Positions 14,192-20,734 of a DNA stretch of 20,734 nt are shown piece after piece. Source of the DNA: a virus; IMG/VR virus record IMGVR_UViG_3300001460_000271, positions 1-20,734 of that record. One strand, 5' to 3'. Below the pieces are notes generated by a model that saw only the letters and a list, made by a program, of their open reading frames with translations, had not been told where the DNA came from and ran no database searches. The stretch's first letter is position 1. The number at the start of each line of letters is the position of its first letter. Position numbers and translations under genes: made by a program.

Positions 14192-14890
14192 TTGAAAATA
14201 ATTTTTAAATCACCTTTAAAAGGTTATATATCTGATCCAAAACCCTCTGTTACTCACATACCCAATGGATATAAAGATTTACCTCTTTTTCAACAAACCG
14301 AGACAAAGCCTACTGTAAAAAGGTGCATACCTTTTCTTGATGCCTTAACATCAGGTTACATTATTCCACATCCTGTTGACATTGAAATGTTTTACAATCA
14401 AGAAACAGAGAATATTTTATTTAGTGCACCTCAAGAGTTTAATCATTTTTCGGATCTTATAGGTATTAAAGAACATCTTAAATTTCAAATAACACCCGAA
14501 CTAATGCACCCCAGAAGAACAATAGATGCAGTTTTTAAATTTATGAATCCTTGGACAGTCGTAACTCCTCCAGGTTATAGTTGTATTTTTATGACACCCG
14601 CCAACCATGTCTTACCTTACGATTTGATTACTGGTGTGGTTGACACTGATACATATCCTGCAAGAATCAATTTTCCTTTTTATTGGACAAAAAGCGTAGA
14701 TCAAAGAACAGTTATAAAAGAGGGTAGTCCTATGGTAATGATAATTCCTTTCAAAAGAGAGTCATGGAAAATGCAAACAGAAGAATGCAAAGAGACTGAG
14801 AAAGAAAGTAATAAAAATCACTTGAGTAGGTTCAAGTTTATAGCTGATAACTACAAACGCTTATTTTGGAGAAAAAAATCATATAAATAG
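14192..14890 (+). CDS. DUF6065-like protein
   Basis: A 232-residue protein with the sequence landmarks I associate with DUF6065: CIPFLDALTSGYIIPHPVD (45-63), FMNPWTVVTPPGYSCIFMTP (117-136), GVVDTDTYPARINFPFYW (148-165) and IKEGSPMVMIIPFKRESW (175-192). It looks like a compact beta-sandwich or cupin-like fold with a charged C-terminal tail (ECKETEKESNKNH and a Lys/Arg-rich end). The family occurs in bacteria and phages and has no established reaction known to me. The TTG start is needed because the next Met (residue 67) would cut off the first conserved block. It lies among modification-type genes, so a catalytic or ligand-binding role is possible. Confidence 0.65.
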   Translation: MKIIFKSPLKGYISDPKPSVTHIPNGYKDLPLFQQTETKPTVKRCIPFLDALTSGYIIPHPVDIEMFYNQETENILFSAPQEFNHFSDLIGIKEHLKFQITPELMHPRRTIDAVFKFMNPWTVVTPPGYSCIFMTPANHVLPYDLITGVVDTDTYPARINFPFYWTKSVDQRTVIKEGSPMVMIIPFKRESWKMQTEECKETEKESNKNHLSRFKFIADNYKRLFWRKKSYK

Positions 14891-14914
14891 ATCAATATAA
14901 TTTATTGATTTTCT
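14891..14914 (+). terminator. AT-rich inverted repeat followed by T-run (weak terminator candidate)
   Basis: ATCAATA (14891-14897) and TATTGAT (14903-14909) form a perfect seven-pair stem around a five-base loop, directly after the stop of the DUF6065-like gene and followed by TTTC. Only one pair is G-C, so the hairpin would be weak as an intrinsic terminator. It may instead be a protein-binding palindrome or chance in AT-rich DNA. Confidence 0.3.
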
Positions 14915-14930
14915 AAACTTATCCTATAAA
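14905..14930 (+). promoter_or_regulatory. Weak promoter candidate before the small acidic protein
   Basis: TTGATT (14905-14910), overlapping the right arm of the palindrome, and TATAAA (14925-14930) are separated by only 14 bases, shorter than the usual 16-18. The -10-like box ends eight bases before the ATG at 14939. No Shine-Dalgarno sequence precedes that ATG. Confidence 0.25.
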
Positions 14931-14938
14931 ACTAGAGT

Positions 14939-15190
14939 ATGGCAAAGATTACAGATGAACCTAAGCTACTAAGATATGATATGCTTGATGGCAAAAAAAT
15001 CCCTGTTTATAGTGCTAAAGTAGAAACCACTGTTACTAATACAAAAACAGGACAGGAATATGATTCGCATGAAGAGTGTCAAGCAGACATAGATAATCCT
15101 GCTACAGATACTACAGAAGAAGACATAAGAAGAGATGTACATGTGACAGCACCGCAAGTTTTTGCAGGTGCAACTACATTAGAAGAATAA
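14939..15190 (+). CDS. Small acidic phage protein of unknown function
   Basis: An 83-residue acidic protein. The middle has TNTKTGQEYDSHEECQADIDNP (34-55) followed by ATDTTEEDIRRDVHVTAP (55-72), a pattern I associate with small proteins of marine and cyanobacterial phages. It has one Cys, no membrane segment, and a beta-prone N-terminal half. The 48-base gap before it holds a palindrome and a weak promoter candidate. It is followed 15 bases later by the methyltransferase with its own strong ribosome site. The function is unknown. Confidence 0.65.
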   Translation: MAKITDEPKLLRYDMLDGKKIPVYSAKVETTVTNTKTGQEYDSHEECQADIDNPATDTTEEDIRRDVHVTAPQVFAGATTLEE

Positions 15191-15193
15191 AAA

Positions 15194-15200
15194 AAGGAGA
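15194..15200 (+). promoter_or_regulatory. Ribosome binding site (AAGGAGA)
   Basis: A strong Shine-Dalgarno sequence five bases before the ATG at 15206. It fixes the start of the methyltransferase and suggests that this gene is translated independently of its upstream neighbour. Confidence 0.7.
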
Positions 15201-15205
15201 AAATA

Positions 15206-15805
15206 ATGTCGGTTAAATGGTTTGAGATACCTGGATATTTCAATTATATGGAAACATACGAAATGATTGCTTACAAACTACCCGAAGGTAGTAAATTTAT
15301 TGAGTTAGGTTGTTTACTTGGAAAAAGTACAAATTTTCTTGCATCACGGCTCAAGGAACATAATAAAAAGTTTGAATTTCATGTAGTAGATACATTTGAA
15401 GGTACAGCAGGAGAGCATGATCATTTAAAAGATTTTCATGATCAATTTATTGAAAACTGTAAAGATTTAATTGATGAAGGATGGATTACAAAAGTACATA
15501 AGATGACCACTAATGAGGCGGTCAAACTATTTGATGATAAATATTTTGATGCTTTGATGATAGATGCTGATCACAAATATGAACCTGTTATGGAAGATGT
15601 AATGAATTGGCTACCTAAGATAAAAGACAATGGCACAATGTTTGGTGATGATTATTACATGGAATCTGTTTCAGAAGGATGTAAAAAAGGATTGACAGAC
15701 TATTACAAAAAAGGTGTACATTTAGCAGTAATGCATGGGAAAGAATCTACTTGGTATCATGATAAATCAGATGATCCTGATAAATGGCTTAAGAAGATAC
15801 CTTAG
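15206..15805 (+). CDS. Class I SAM-dependent methyltransferase (Methyltransf_24-like)
   Basis: A 199-residue Rossmann-type methyltransferase. Motif I is IELGCLLGKST (32-42), binding S-adenosylmethionine, and the acidic post-I residue is D62 in VVDTFEG. The strand-4 motif YFDALMIDADHKYEPVMED (113-131) followed by GTMFGDDYY (143-151) matches the IDxDHxYE...DDY signature of the Methyltransf_24 group, which includes enzymes acting on sugars, phenols and small molecules and is often found near glycan-modifying genes. There is no DNA-recognition domain and no NPPY/DPPY or PC motif, so it is unlikely to be a DNA base methylase. It ends 17 bases inside the convergent minus-strand gene. With the glycosyltransferase at 9244 it could decorate a glycan, but that is inference. 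Confidence 0.8.
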   Translation: MSVKWFEIPGYFNYMETYEMIAYKLPEGSKFIELGCLLGKSTNFLASRLKEHNKKFEFHVVDTFEGTAGEHDHLKDFHDQFIENCKDLIDEGWITKVHKMTTNEAVKLFDDKYFDALMIDADHKYEPVMEDVMNWLPKIKDNGTMFGDDYYMESVSEGCKKGLTDYYKKGVHLAVMHGKESTWYHDKSDDPDKWLKKIP

Positions 15806-16115
15806 ATTTTTTTTTACCTTTCCTAATAATCTCTTTAGATAATTGCCAAGAATTAGGTATTACAGTAATCCTGCCTGCAAATTCTTGTGTTTCGTCTGCA
15901 ATTAATACTATTTTTTCTTTATCAGAGTAAAGCTCAAAACCCACACTAGTGCATTTAGCAAGTTGTCCCCTTGTAAAAATTTCTTTCCAATCAAACCATC
16001 CAGACCCTAATGCATCGTAAGCGTCAACCCATTTTATTATAACTAAATCTAATTCTTCTACAGTAATTTTTGTTGGTATACGCATTGACATATTGCATAT
16101 TACAACTTTTTTCAC
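15789..16115 (-). CDS. Lone minus-strand conserved phage protein
   Basis: The only minus-strand gene in the window, 108 residues from a GTG at 16115, or 100 and 98 residues from ATGs at 16091 and 16085. The core ITVEELDLVIIKWVDAYDALGSGWFDWKEI, then LAKCTSVGFEL, IVLIADETQE and RITVIPNSW, is a conserved-looking small beta protein; small phage proteins with VKWVDA..GSGW..W.EI..A.CTSVG are familiar to me. The tail is Lys-rich. The ordered hydrophobic pattern and Trp content support a real gene rather than a shadow, and no + gene competes with it except the 17-base overlap with the methyltransferase end. It faces the gene at 16150 across 34 bases. In T-even or marine phages such proteins have no firm function. 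Confidence 0.7.
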   Translation of the reverse strand: MKKVVICNMSMRIPTKITVEELDLVIIKWVDAYDALGSGWFDWKEIFTRGQLAKCTSVGFELYSDKEKIVLIADETQEFAGRITVIPNSWQLSKEIIRKGKKKSKVSS

Positions 16116-16121
16116 TATAAA
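16093..16121 (+). promoter_or_regulatory. Candidate promoter for the ejection-protein genes
   Basis: TTGCAT (16093-16098) and TATAAA (16116-16121) are separated by 17 bases; the -10 region also reads TATAAATA (16116-16123), a string resembling the T4 late box. A start near 16128 would give a leader of about 20 bases to the ATG at 16150. It makes sense because the minus-strand gene interrupts the + operon just upstream. The -35 half lies inside the 5' end of that gene. Confidence 0.4.
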
Positions 16122-16128
16122 TATAGGT

Positions 16129-16134
16129 AGTATA
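16129..16134 (-). promoter_or_regulatory. Possible -10 box for the minus-strand gene
   Basis: Read on the minus strand this is TATACT, about 13 bases before the GTG at 16115. No good -35 element is visible at the expected distance, so it is only a weak candidate. Any minus-strand promoter must lie here or inside the gene at 16150. Confidence 0.2.
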
Positions 16135-16149
16135 AAAGGGCTTTAATTA

Positions 16150-17049
16150 ATGGCATTTGAATTCAGAGACATATTACCCGCAGTAGGAGCAGTACTTGGT
16201 TTTGGTTTTGGCGGACCAGGGGGCGCGGCTCTCGGTTCAGGTATAGGATCACTAGCTAGAGGTGATGAGGCTGACGAAGCTTTTAAAAACGCTGCACTAG
16301 GCTATGTAGGTGGACAAGGTGTAAAATATTTAGGTGGAACAGAAGCAGGAAAGGGTTTTTTTAGTAGAATTCCAGGTGGTAATTTTCTAACAGGTACAGA
16401 AGGATCAATGGGTGGCATACAAGGTGATGACATATTTGGTGCAGCCTTTGATAAAGGTAAAGAAATGATTGGTATGGGTGATCCTGCAATAGCCCTTGAA
16501 AAAAATTTATTAGAACAACAAGAAATTTTTACAAAACTTGATAATTTAAAGGGTGTTGATCCAGAATTAATCAAGGGGGCTAAACAAAAGCTTATTGATG
16601 ATATGAGTAGTGGTGCAAGCACAGAAGAAAGTTTATTTAATTTAAAAAATATTTTAGGACTAGCCGGTTTCTCTGGAATATTTGGAAAGATTTTAGATAA
16701 AGGGGATGAAGGAGAAGATATGAGTAAATATATGGTGACTACAGATACACCATTAAAAGGATTTGATACTCCAACAAAAATTAAAGATGTTACAGAGTTT
16801 GCAGCTAATGGTGGCCTGATGTCCTTAGCACAAGGTGGGTTTCCAAGAAAAAATGGTAAGATTCAAGGACCAGGTACAGAAACATCTGATGATATCCCTG
16901 CTATGTTAAGTGATGGAGAGTTTGTTGTAAATGCACGAACCGTTCGAGGCTTAGGTGAATCAATGGGTGGTAGTGGAAAGATGAATGCAAGAGAACGAGG
17001 CGCTGAATTTTTATACGGTGTACAAAATCAATTCGGAGGTAAAGCATAA
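16150..17049 (+). CDS. Ejection / internal virion protein with glycine zipper and tape-measure-like C-terminus
   Basis: A 299-residue protein. The N-terminal part (8-36: ILPAVGAVLGFGFGGPGGAA and GSGIGS) is a glycine-zipper-like hydrophobic helix that could insert in a membrane. A charged helical middle (about 105-170) follows. The C-terminal block reads GGLMSLAQGG (221-230), then GPGTETSDDIPAMLSDGEFV (240-259) and NARTVRGLG. The signature GPGT.TSD.IPA.LSDGEFV.NA..V is common at the ends of phage tape-measure and ejection proteins. Membrane-active helix plus this motif fits a protein stored in the virion and ejected with DNA. It has its own promoter candidate and is coupled by TAATG to the next gene. 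Confidence 0.7.
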   Translation: MAFEFRDILPAVGAVLGFGFGGPGGAALGSGIGSLARGDEADEAFKNAALGYVGGQGVKYLGGTEAGKGFFSRIPGGNFLTGTEGSMGGIQGDDIFGAAFDKGKEMIGMGDPAIALEKNLLEQQEIFTKLDNLKGVDPELIKGAKQKLIDDMSSGASTEESLFNLKNILGLAGFSGIFGKILDKGDEGEDMSKYMVTTDTPLKGFDTPTKIKDVTEFAANGGLMSLAQGGFPRKNGKIQGPGTETSDDIPAMLSDGEFVVNARTVRGLGESMGGSGKMNARERGAEFLYGVQNQFGGKA

Positions 17050-18038
17050 TGCCAACAGCAAATCAAGTTTCAATGCAGTTGCCTCCTGAGTATATACAAC
17101 AAAGGACCCAAGAATTATTAAACACATATTTCGGTACACCTGATTTAGCTACAGATGATCCTAATTATGTTCCAGGCTTAATTACTCAACAAAGGGATGT
17201 ACCTGCTCAACAAGCTGTAGCTCTATCTACACCACAGCAACAATTAATTAATGCCGCTAATACAGCAGCAACTTCTATTACACCTCAAACATTAGGTATA
17301 GGTTCTTTTGATCCTTTTTTACAACAAGCTTTAGCTCAAACACAACAAGGTCAACAAACGCTACAAGATGCTACAGGAGTTTTTAATCCTAATGATCCTA
17401 ATTCTGGCATTTCAGCCTTTATGTCACCCTATCAACAAAATGTAACACAAGAAGCATTGAAAGAAATTGATAGACAAGGTGCAATAGCTCAAAATCAAGC
17501 GGCAGCTAGTGCGATTGGTGCAGGTGCATTTGGTGGGGGTAGAGAAGGTGTTCAAAGAGCAGAATTAGGTAGAAATATACAAGATATAAAATCAAAAAGA
17601 ATTGCCGAAGATATGCAATCAAATTATTTACAGGCTTTGTCCACTGCTCAGGCTGCACAAGAAGGTCAAAGACAAAGACAATTATATGCAGGATCACAAA
17701 TGGGTTCTATGGGACAAAGAACAGCTGCTCTTGGACTATCTGGTCAACAAGCGACAGGTAGGGATATCGCAACTTTAAGTGGTATTGGTGGTATAGATGT
17801 CTCACAAAGACAAGCACAACAAGAAGCAATGCGTCAAAATATTTTAGCTGCACAGGAAGAACCTTACTCAAGATTAAGTTTTGGTGCAAATATGTTAGCG
17901 GGTGTGCCACAAGGACAAACTACTCTGACTCAGGCTCAACAACCTAATCCTTATTTAACTGCTTTACAAACTGGAATCTTAGGACTTGGTGTTTTATCTG
18001 GTCAAGGTGGTAGTAATTTAGGTAGTTTTTTAGGTTAG
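17049..18038 (+). CDS. Ala/Gln-rich ejection-type virion protein
   Basis: A 329-residue protein very rich in Gln, Ala and Gly. Motifs: LPPEYIQQRTQELLNTYFG at the start (11-29), FMSPYQQNVTQEALKEIDRQ (124-143), ASAIGAGAFGGGREGVQRAE (153-172), a long Gln-rich helical region (183-270) and a short hydrophobic C-terminus (302-315). The block MSPYQQ.V...L.E..R......AGAFGG.R is widespread in phage proteins encoded next to internal virion or tail-needle genes. The composition fits a DNA-ejection protein that unfolds through the portal. The start shares one base with the previous stop. The exact role is unproven. Confidence 0.65.
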   Translation: MPTANQVSMQLPPEYIQQRTQELLNTYFGTPDLATDDPNYVPGLITQQRDVPAQQAVALSTPQQQLINAANTAATSITPQTLGIGSFDPFLQQALAQTQQGQQTLQDATGVFNPNDPNSGISAFMSPYQQNVTQEALKEIDRQGAIAQNQAAASAIGAGAFGGGREGVQRAELGRNIQDIKSKRIAEDMQSNYLQALSTAQAAQEGQRQRQLYAGSQMGSMGQRTAALGLSGQQATGRDIATLSGIGGIDVSQRQAQQEAMRQNILAAQEEPYSRLSFGANMLAGVPQGQTTLTQAQQPNPYLTALQTGILGLGVLSGQGGSNLGSFLG

Positions 18039-18045
18039 GTAATGA

Positions 18046-19461
18046 ATGGCAGCAATAGATAATTTAGAATTAGAAAAAAGGAGGATGTTTAACAACCTCA
18101 GTCCTGATGAGTATAACCAACTTGTTGATTATCAAAAAGAATTTACTGGTATTGAACCCTTAAATGTAAATCGCGGAGTGACAGCTGCAGATGTTTTAAG
18201 AGCAACAGGTCCCCTAAGTCAACCCGTGGCTCCAGGATTAACAAGTTCCGTAGCACAATTTAATGATTTCTTAGCAAATATATTAGGTGCAAAAACACAA
18301 AGAATAGCTCAAGAAGAAGGCATTGGTGCAGAACAAGATGCTGCCGCAAGAGCTGCAGTTGATGCATCATTAGCAAAACCAGGGCCGAATGAAAAAGATT
18401 ATTTTATAGAAGTTAATAATCAACTTGTTGACACAAGAACACTTAATGATGATGATCCTAGGATTATTGATTTTAGAAATAAAGAAGCCGCCGAAAAGCA
18501 GACAATTAAGTTAACAGGTGGTGTTGAAATGACTATGGAACAATTCAATAGCTATAGTCAAGCTGATAAGAACAAACTTTTAGGTTTAGATGAAGCCTCA
18601 GGGCAAACTTTTAAAGAAAGTTTTATAAAGGAAGATGGTTCTCTAGGAGCAATAATTGAAGATGCAAATGGTAATATTACTACAGTAGACTTTGATGTTG
18701 AATTGCAACCAAAAGCGGAGGATGATGGATCTACTGAAACAGAGAGACTTTTAGAAAGAAAAACAAATTTACAAGTTAAAAAATCAAATGAAGGATTATC
18801 AGAAAAAGAAGAGTTTGAACTTGCAAACATAAATCAAGAATTAAGTAAAAGACCTTACGAAACACAAGCTGAAAAAAGTTGGGGCACAGCTAGTCAAGAA
18901 TTAATTTTAGACTTACCTAATAGAGAAAAGCTTCTTACTGATGTGGCAAGAGTAAGTAATTTATTGCAACAATCAGATACGAACACAGGTATATTGACTC
19001 CTGCTCTTACTTTTGTACAAGAAATTTTTGAACCGTTTGGAGTTGATTTTAAAGGACTTACAGATCTAGTGGGTTTTGAAACATTAAACGCTGTTGAAGA
19101 CTCTGCTCTCATAGATTCCATTTCATCTCAATTAGGAATAGCTGCATCGGAGCAATTAGCAGGAACGATATCTGAAAGAGAATTAGTCGCTTTATTTAAC
19201 ACAACAATAAGATTAGGTGCACCAAAAGAATTTAATGCAAAGTTTGCTCAAGGATTATTATATTTAGCCCAAAAATCTATTTATGCATCAGAAGCTGCCG
19301 TAACAGCAAAAAGTGCACAAGAGTGGGCAGGTATGATGAAAGAGTATCAAAAAAGTAATCCACCACCTGCTTTTATGCAACCTATCTATGACTTTGAAGC
19401 TATGGCTGATTTGGATTTAGACGTGAACCTCAGACTTCCGCTTAAGGATAGTAATGAGTAA
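18046..19461 (+). CDS. Putative internal virion protein
   Basis: A 471-residue, mostly helical acidic protein. The N-terminal part is LSPDEYNQLVDYQKEFTGI (18-36). A charged region (231-268) may form a coiled coil (TERLLERKTNL, SEKEEFELANINQELSKR). The C-terminal domain (283-430) has GILTPALTFVQEIFEPFGVD, SALIDSISSQLGIAASEQLA and GTISERELVALFNTTIRLG, resembling a repeat-domain pattern seen in several phage virion proteins (A.S..L.......G.iSd.E...f...lP.l). It lies between an Ala/Gln-rich ejection-type protein and a large open gene; together they look like a podovirus ejection set. No enzyme motif was found. Confidence 0.55.
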   Translation: MAAIDNLELEKRRMFNNLSPDEYNQLVDYQKEFTGIEPLNVNRGVTAADVLRATGPLSQPVAPGLTSSVAQFNDFLANILGAKTQRIAQEEGIGAEQDAAARAAVDASLAKPGPNEKDYFIEVNNQLVDTRTLNDDDPRIIDFRNKEAAEKQTIKLTGGVEMTMEQFNSYSQADKNKLLGLDEASGQTFKESFIKEDGSLGAIIEDANGNITTVDFDVELQPKAEDDGSTETERLLERKTNLQVKKSNEGLSEKEEFELANINQELSKRPYETQAEKSWGTASQELILDLPNREKLLTDVARVSNLLQQSDTNTGILTPALTFVQEIFEPFGVDFKGLTDLVGFETLNAVEDSALIDSISSQLGIAASEQLAGTISERELVALFNTTIRLGAPKEFNAKFAQGLLYLAQKSIYASEAAVTAKSAQEWAGMMKEYQKSNPPPAFMQPIYDFEAMADLDLDVNLRLPLKDSNE

Positions 19462-20734
19462 TGGTAAGATCATTAGATAGAATAGCTCAAGATGAACTCT
19501 TAGCTGAACAACAAGTAACAGATTTAAATATGGATGCTACTGGACAAGGTAGCTTTGATGTTGCTAGTGTTAATCCTATAAATCCTGATTTTCAAATAGC
19601 TCAATTAAATAATCAAAAAGAACCTATCACAGTTAATAAAAAAACATTTTATTTACCTAAAGATACAGAACTAAGAAATAAAATATTAGATGCTAGAGAT
19701 GATGTTAACACCATCATAAATGAGATGACTAAAGAAGAATTTACTCAATCAGATATTATGAAGTATGTTGATATGTATCTTAAAGAAAACGAATTAACTA
19801 AAGATCAAATAAGCGGTAAATATCCTGATCCTGAAACAGATTTTATTATGGCATTGGGTCAAGGATCTAATAAAAGACTTTTAGAAATAGCAGACAAGGT
19901 GATTGACTTTAGTTATATAACTTCTCCCTTAGGTTTTAGTGCCGAAAAAATACAACAATCAGTTAAACCTGATATTGATTTTGTACCTGCGAATGAAAAA
20001 GTAAAAAATAAACTACACGAAGTATTTGAATTTTTACATTTTATTGATCCATCATTTACTCCAGATACTTTTTCTGAGAGAGTTGCGGATAATATGGGTG
20101 GTTTCTTAATTGATTCTATTCCTATTACAGGTGCCATGACAAAACTGACGCAAGCTAACAAAGTTCAAATAAAAGATCCTGAAGTTCTTAAAGGAGTATT
20201 TTCTAAAGCTAAAAATAATTTAGGGTTAATGTATAATCAAATAATTGATATTTATGATAATGCAAAAAAAACAGGTAATTTAGGTTCTGTTGTTGCAGAT
20301 GACATACTTGCTGTAATGGGATTTTCTGCAGGAACAGATTTTGGAAAAAAGTTAGCCGAAGAAGCTACTGAGCCAGGCTTGATTGGAACACCATTAAATT
20401 TAGCTATCCAGACATTTTCTCCTTTTATAGGTGCAGGATTAGGACTAGCAACAAAAAAATATTTATATGATGTTCCTGTAGCTACTTACAATGCTACAAA
20501 AAACTTTTTTAAAAATTATTCAGAATTCAATGCAGCTAACCCTGATCAAAGTCCTACTACAAATTTAGTACAATTTTATAAAAACAAATATGATGCCTCT
20601 AAAGCAAAAGAAATTTCTGAGAGTATTAATACACAGATTAATCCTGAGGAGATAGCTAATAGAGAAAGAGCCTTAGAAATAGAAAATAATTTAAACAAAG
20701 TAGTTGTTCAAACAGTAGAAGAAGGACCTGATGG
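19461..20734 (+). CDS. Large internal virion protein, N-terminal part (runs off window)
   Basis: The frame opens with ATG at 19461, sharing a base with the upstream TAA, and is open to the end of the window (at least 424 codons), so the C-terminus is missing. The N-terminal 130 residues are helical and charged (LRNKILDARDDVNTIINEM). Later there are weakly hydrophobic segments, GGFLIDSIPITGAMTKL and GTPLNLAIQTFSPFIGAGLG, that resemble membrane-interacting helices of ejection proteins. No transglycosylase or peptidase motif appears in the visible part, but one could lie beyond the end. Being last in a run of three ejection-like genes, and long, it is a good candidate for the largest ejection protein. 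Several small other-frame ORFs in this stretch are shadows. Confidence 0.6.
   Translation, partial: MVRSLDRIAQDELLAEQQVTDLNMDATGQGSFDVASVNPINPDFQIAQLNNQKEPITVNKKTFYLPKDTELRNKILDARDDVNTIINEMTKEEFTQSDIMKYVDMYLKENELTKDQISGKYPDPETDFIMALGQGSNKRLLEIADKVIDFSYITSPLGFSAEKIQQSVKPDIDFVPANEKVKNKLHEVFEFLHFIDPSFTPDTFSERVADNMGGFLIDSIPITGAMTKLTQANKVQIKDPEVLKGVFSKAKNNLGLMYNQIIDIYDNAKKTGNLGSVVADDILAVMGFSAGTDFGKKLAEEATEPGLIGTPLNLAIQTFSPFIGAGLGLATKKYLYDVPVATYNATKNFFKNYSEFNAANPDQSPTTNLVQFYKNKYDASKAKEISESINTQINPEEIANRERALEIENNLNKVVVQTVEEGPD

Noticed and set aside
15206-15805. DNA adenine or cytosine methyltransferase
   Set aside because: No DPPY/NPPY or PC catalytic motif and no target-recognition domain; the IDADHKYE...DDY pattern fits the Methyltransf_24 group.
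15794-15830. T-rich stretch at the convergent gene ends as a terminator
   Set aside because: The nine-T run codes for the Lys-rich tail of the minus-strand protein and has no preceding GC stem on either strand.
16116-16123. T4-type late promoter (TATAAATA)
   Set aside because: The string matches, but no sigma-gp55 type factor is visible and the same string fits a host -10 box; a single match in AT-rich DNA is not enough to call a T4-like late system.
1-20734. tRNA genes, CRISPR array, integrase, attachment site, IS element
   Set aside because: No cloverleaf-like GC-rich segments, regular spaced repeats, recombinase motifs or terminal inverted repeats were seen on reading the sequence.

Overview
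The window is part of the late (virion) region of an AT-rich, tightly packed phage genome. The gene order and protein types point to a short-tailed (podovirus-like) phage, probably of a marine low-GC bacterium such as a SAR11/SAR116-like host. That host guess is inference from base composition and from the style of the proteins; nothing in the window names a host. Head-tail adaptors, a nozzle (P22 gp10-like) protein, tail fibres and glycine/alanine/glutamine-rich ejection-type proteins are recognisable. No sheath, tail tube or classical tape measure is seen. Terminase, portal, capsid, replication and lysis genes are not recognisable in this segment. All genes but one are on the + strand, with overlaps or gaps of a few bases. 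No gene-free stretch exceeds about 50 bases. No tRNA, rRNA, CRISPR array, IS element or integrase was found.

Layout: 1-807 holds the tail of an unidentified gene, a CPYAK/FHP-motif protein and a tiny Lys/Gly/Met-rich protein. 811-3941 holds the head-tail adaptor genes, a four-cysteine protein and two beta-rich structural proteins. 3986-7136 holds three tandem tail-fibre paralogues with paired HxH motifs near the tip. 7156-8053 holds a four-cysteine protein and a fibre-associated protein. 8046-11133 is an accessory modification cassette: two HxD-type 2-oxoglutarate/Fe(II) oxygenases, a GT-A-like glycosyltransferase, an HxH-type oxygenase and a prolyl-hydroxylase-like oxygenase. 11158-12987 is the nozzle gene, followed at 12995-13540 by a fifth oxygenase. 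13587-14188 holds a small membrane ORF, a small coiled-coil protein and a beta-rich structural protein. 14192-15805 holds a DUF6065-like protein, a small acidic protein and a class I methyltransferase. 15789-16115 is a lone minus-strand gene. 16150-20734 holds four ejection/internal-virion-type proteins, the last running off the window.

How the parts may work together: the structural genes build the neck, nozzle, fibres and DNA-ejection apparatus. The five oxygenases, the glycosyltransferase and the methyltransferase are embedded among fibre and nozzle genes, probably expressed with them, and lack replication neighbours here. Modification of virion proteins, or of host surface or metabolites during late infection, is therefore a reasonable hypothesis; the sequence alone does not show a substrate. 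Nearly all the non-ATG starts fall in these accessory genes. Several AT-rich -10-like boxes sit directly before start codons, suggesting internal promoters, some nearly leaderless.
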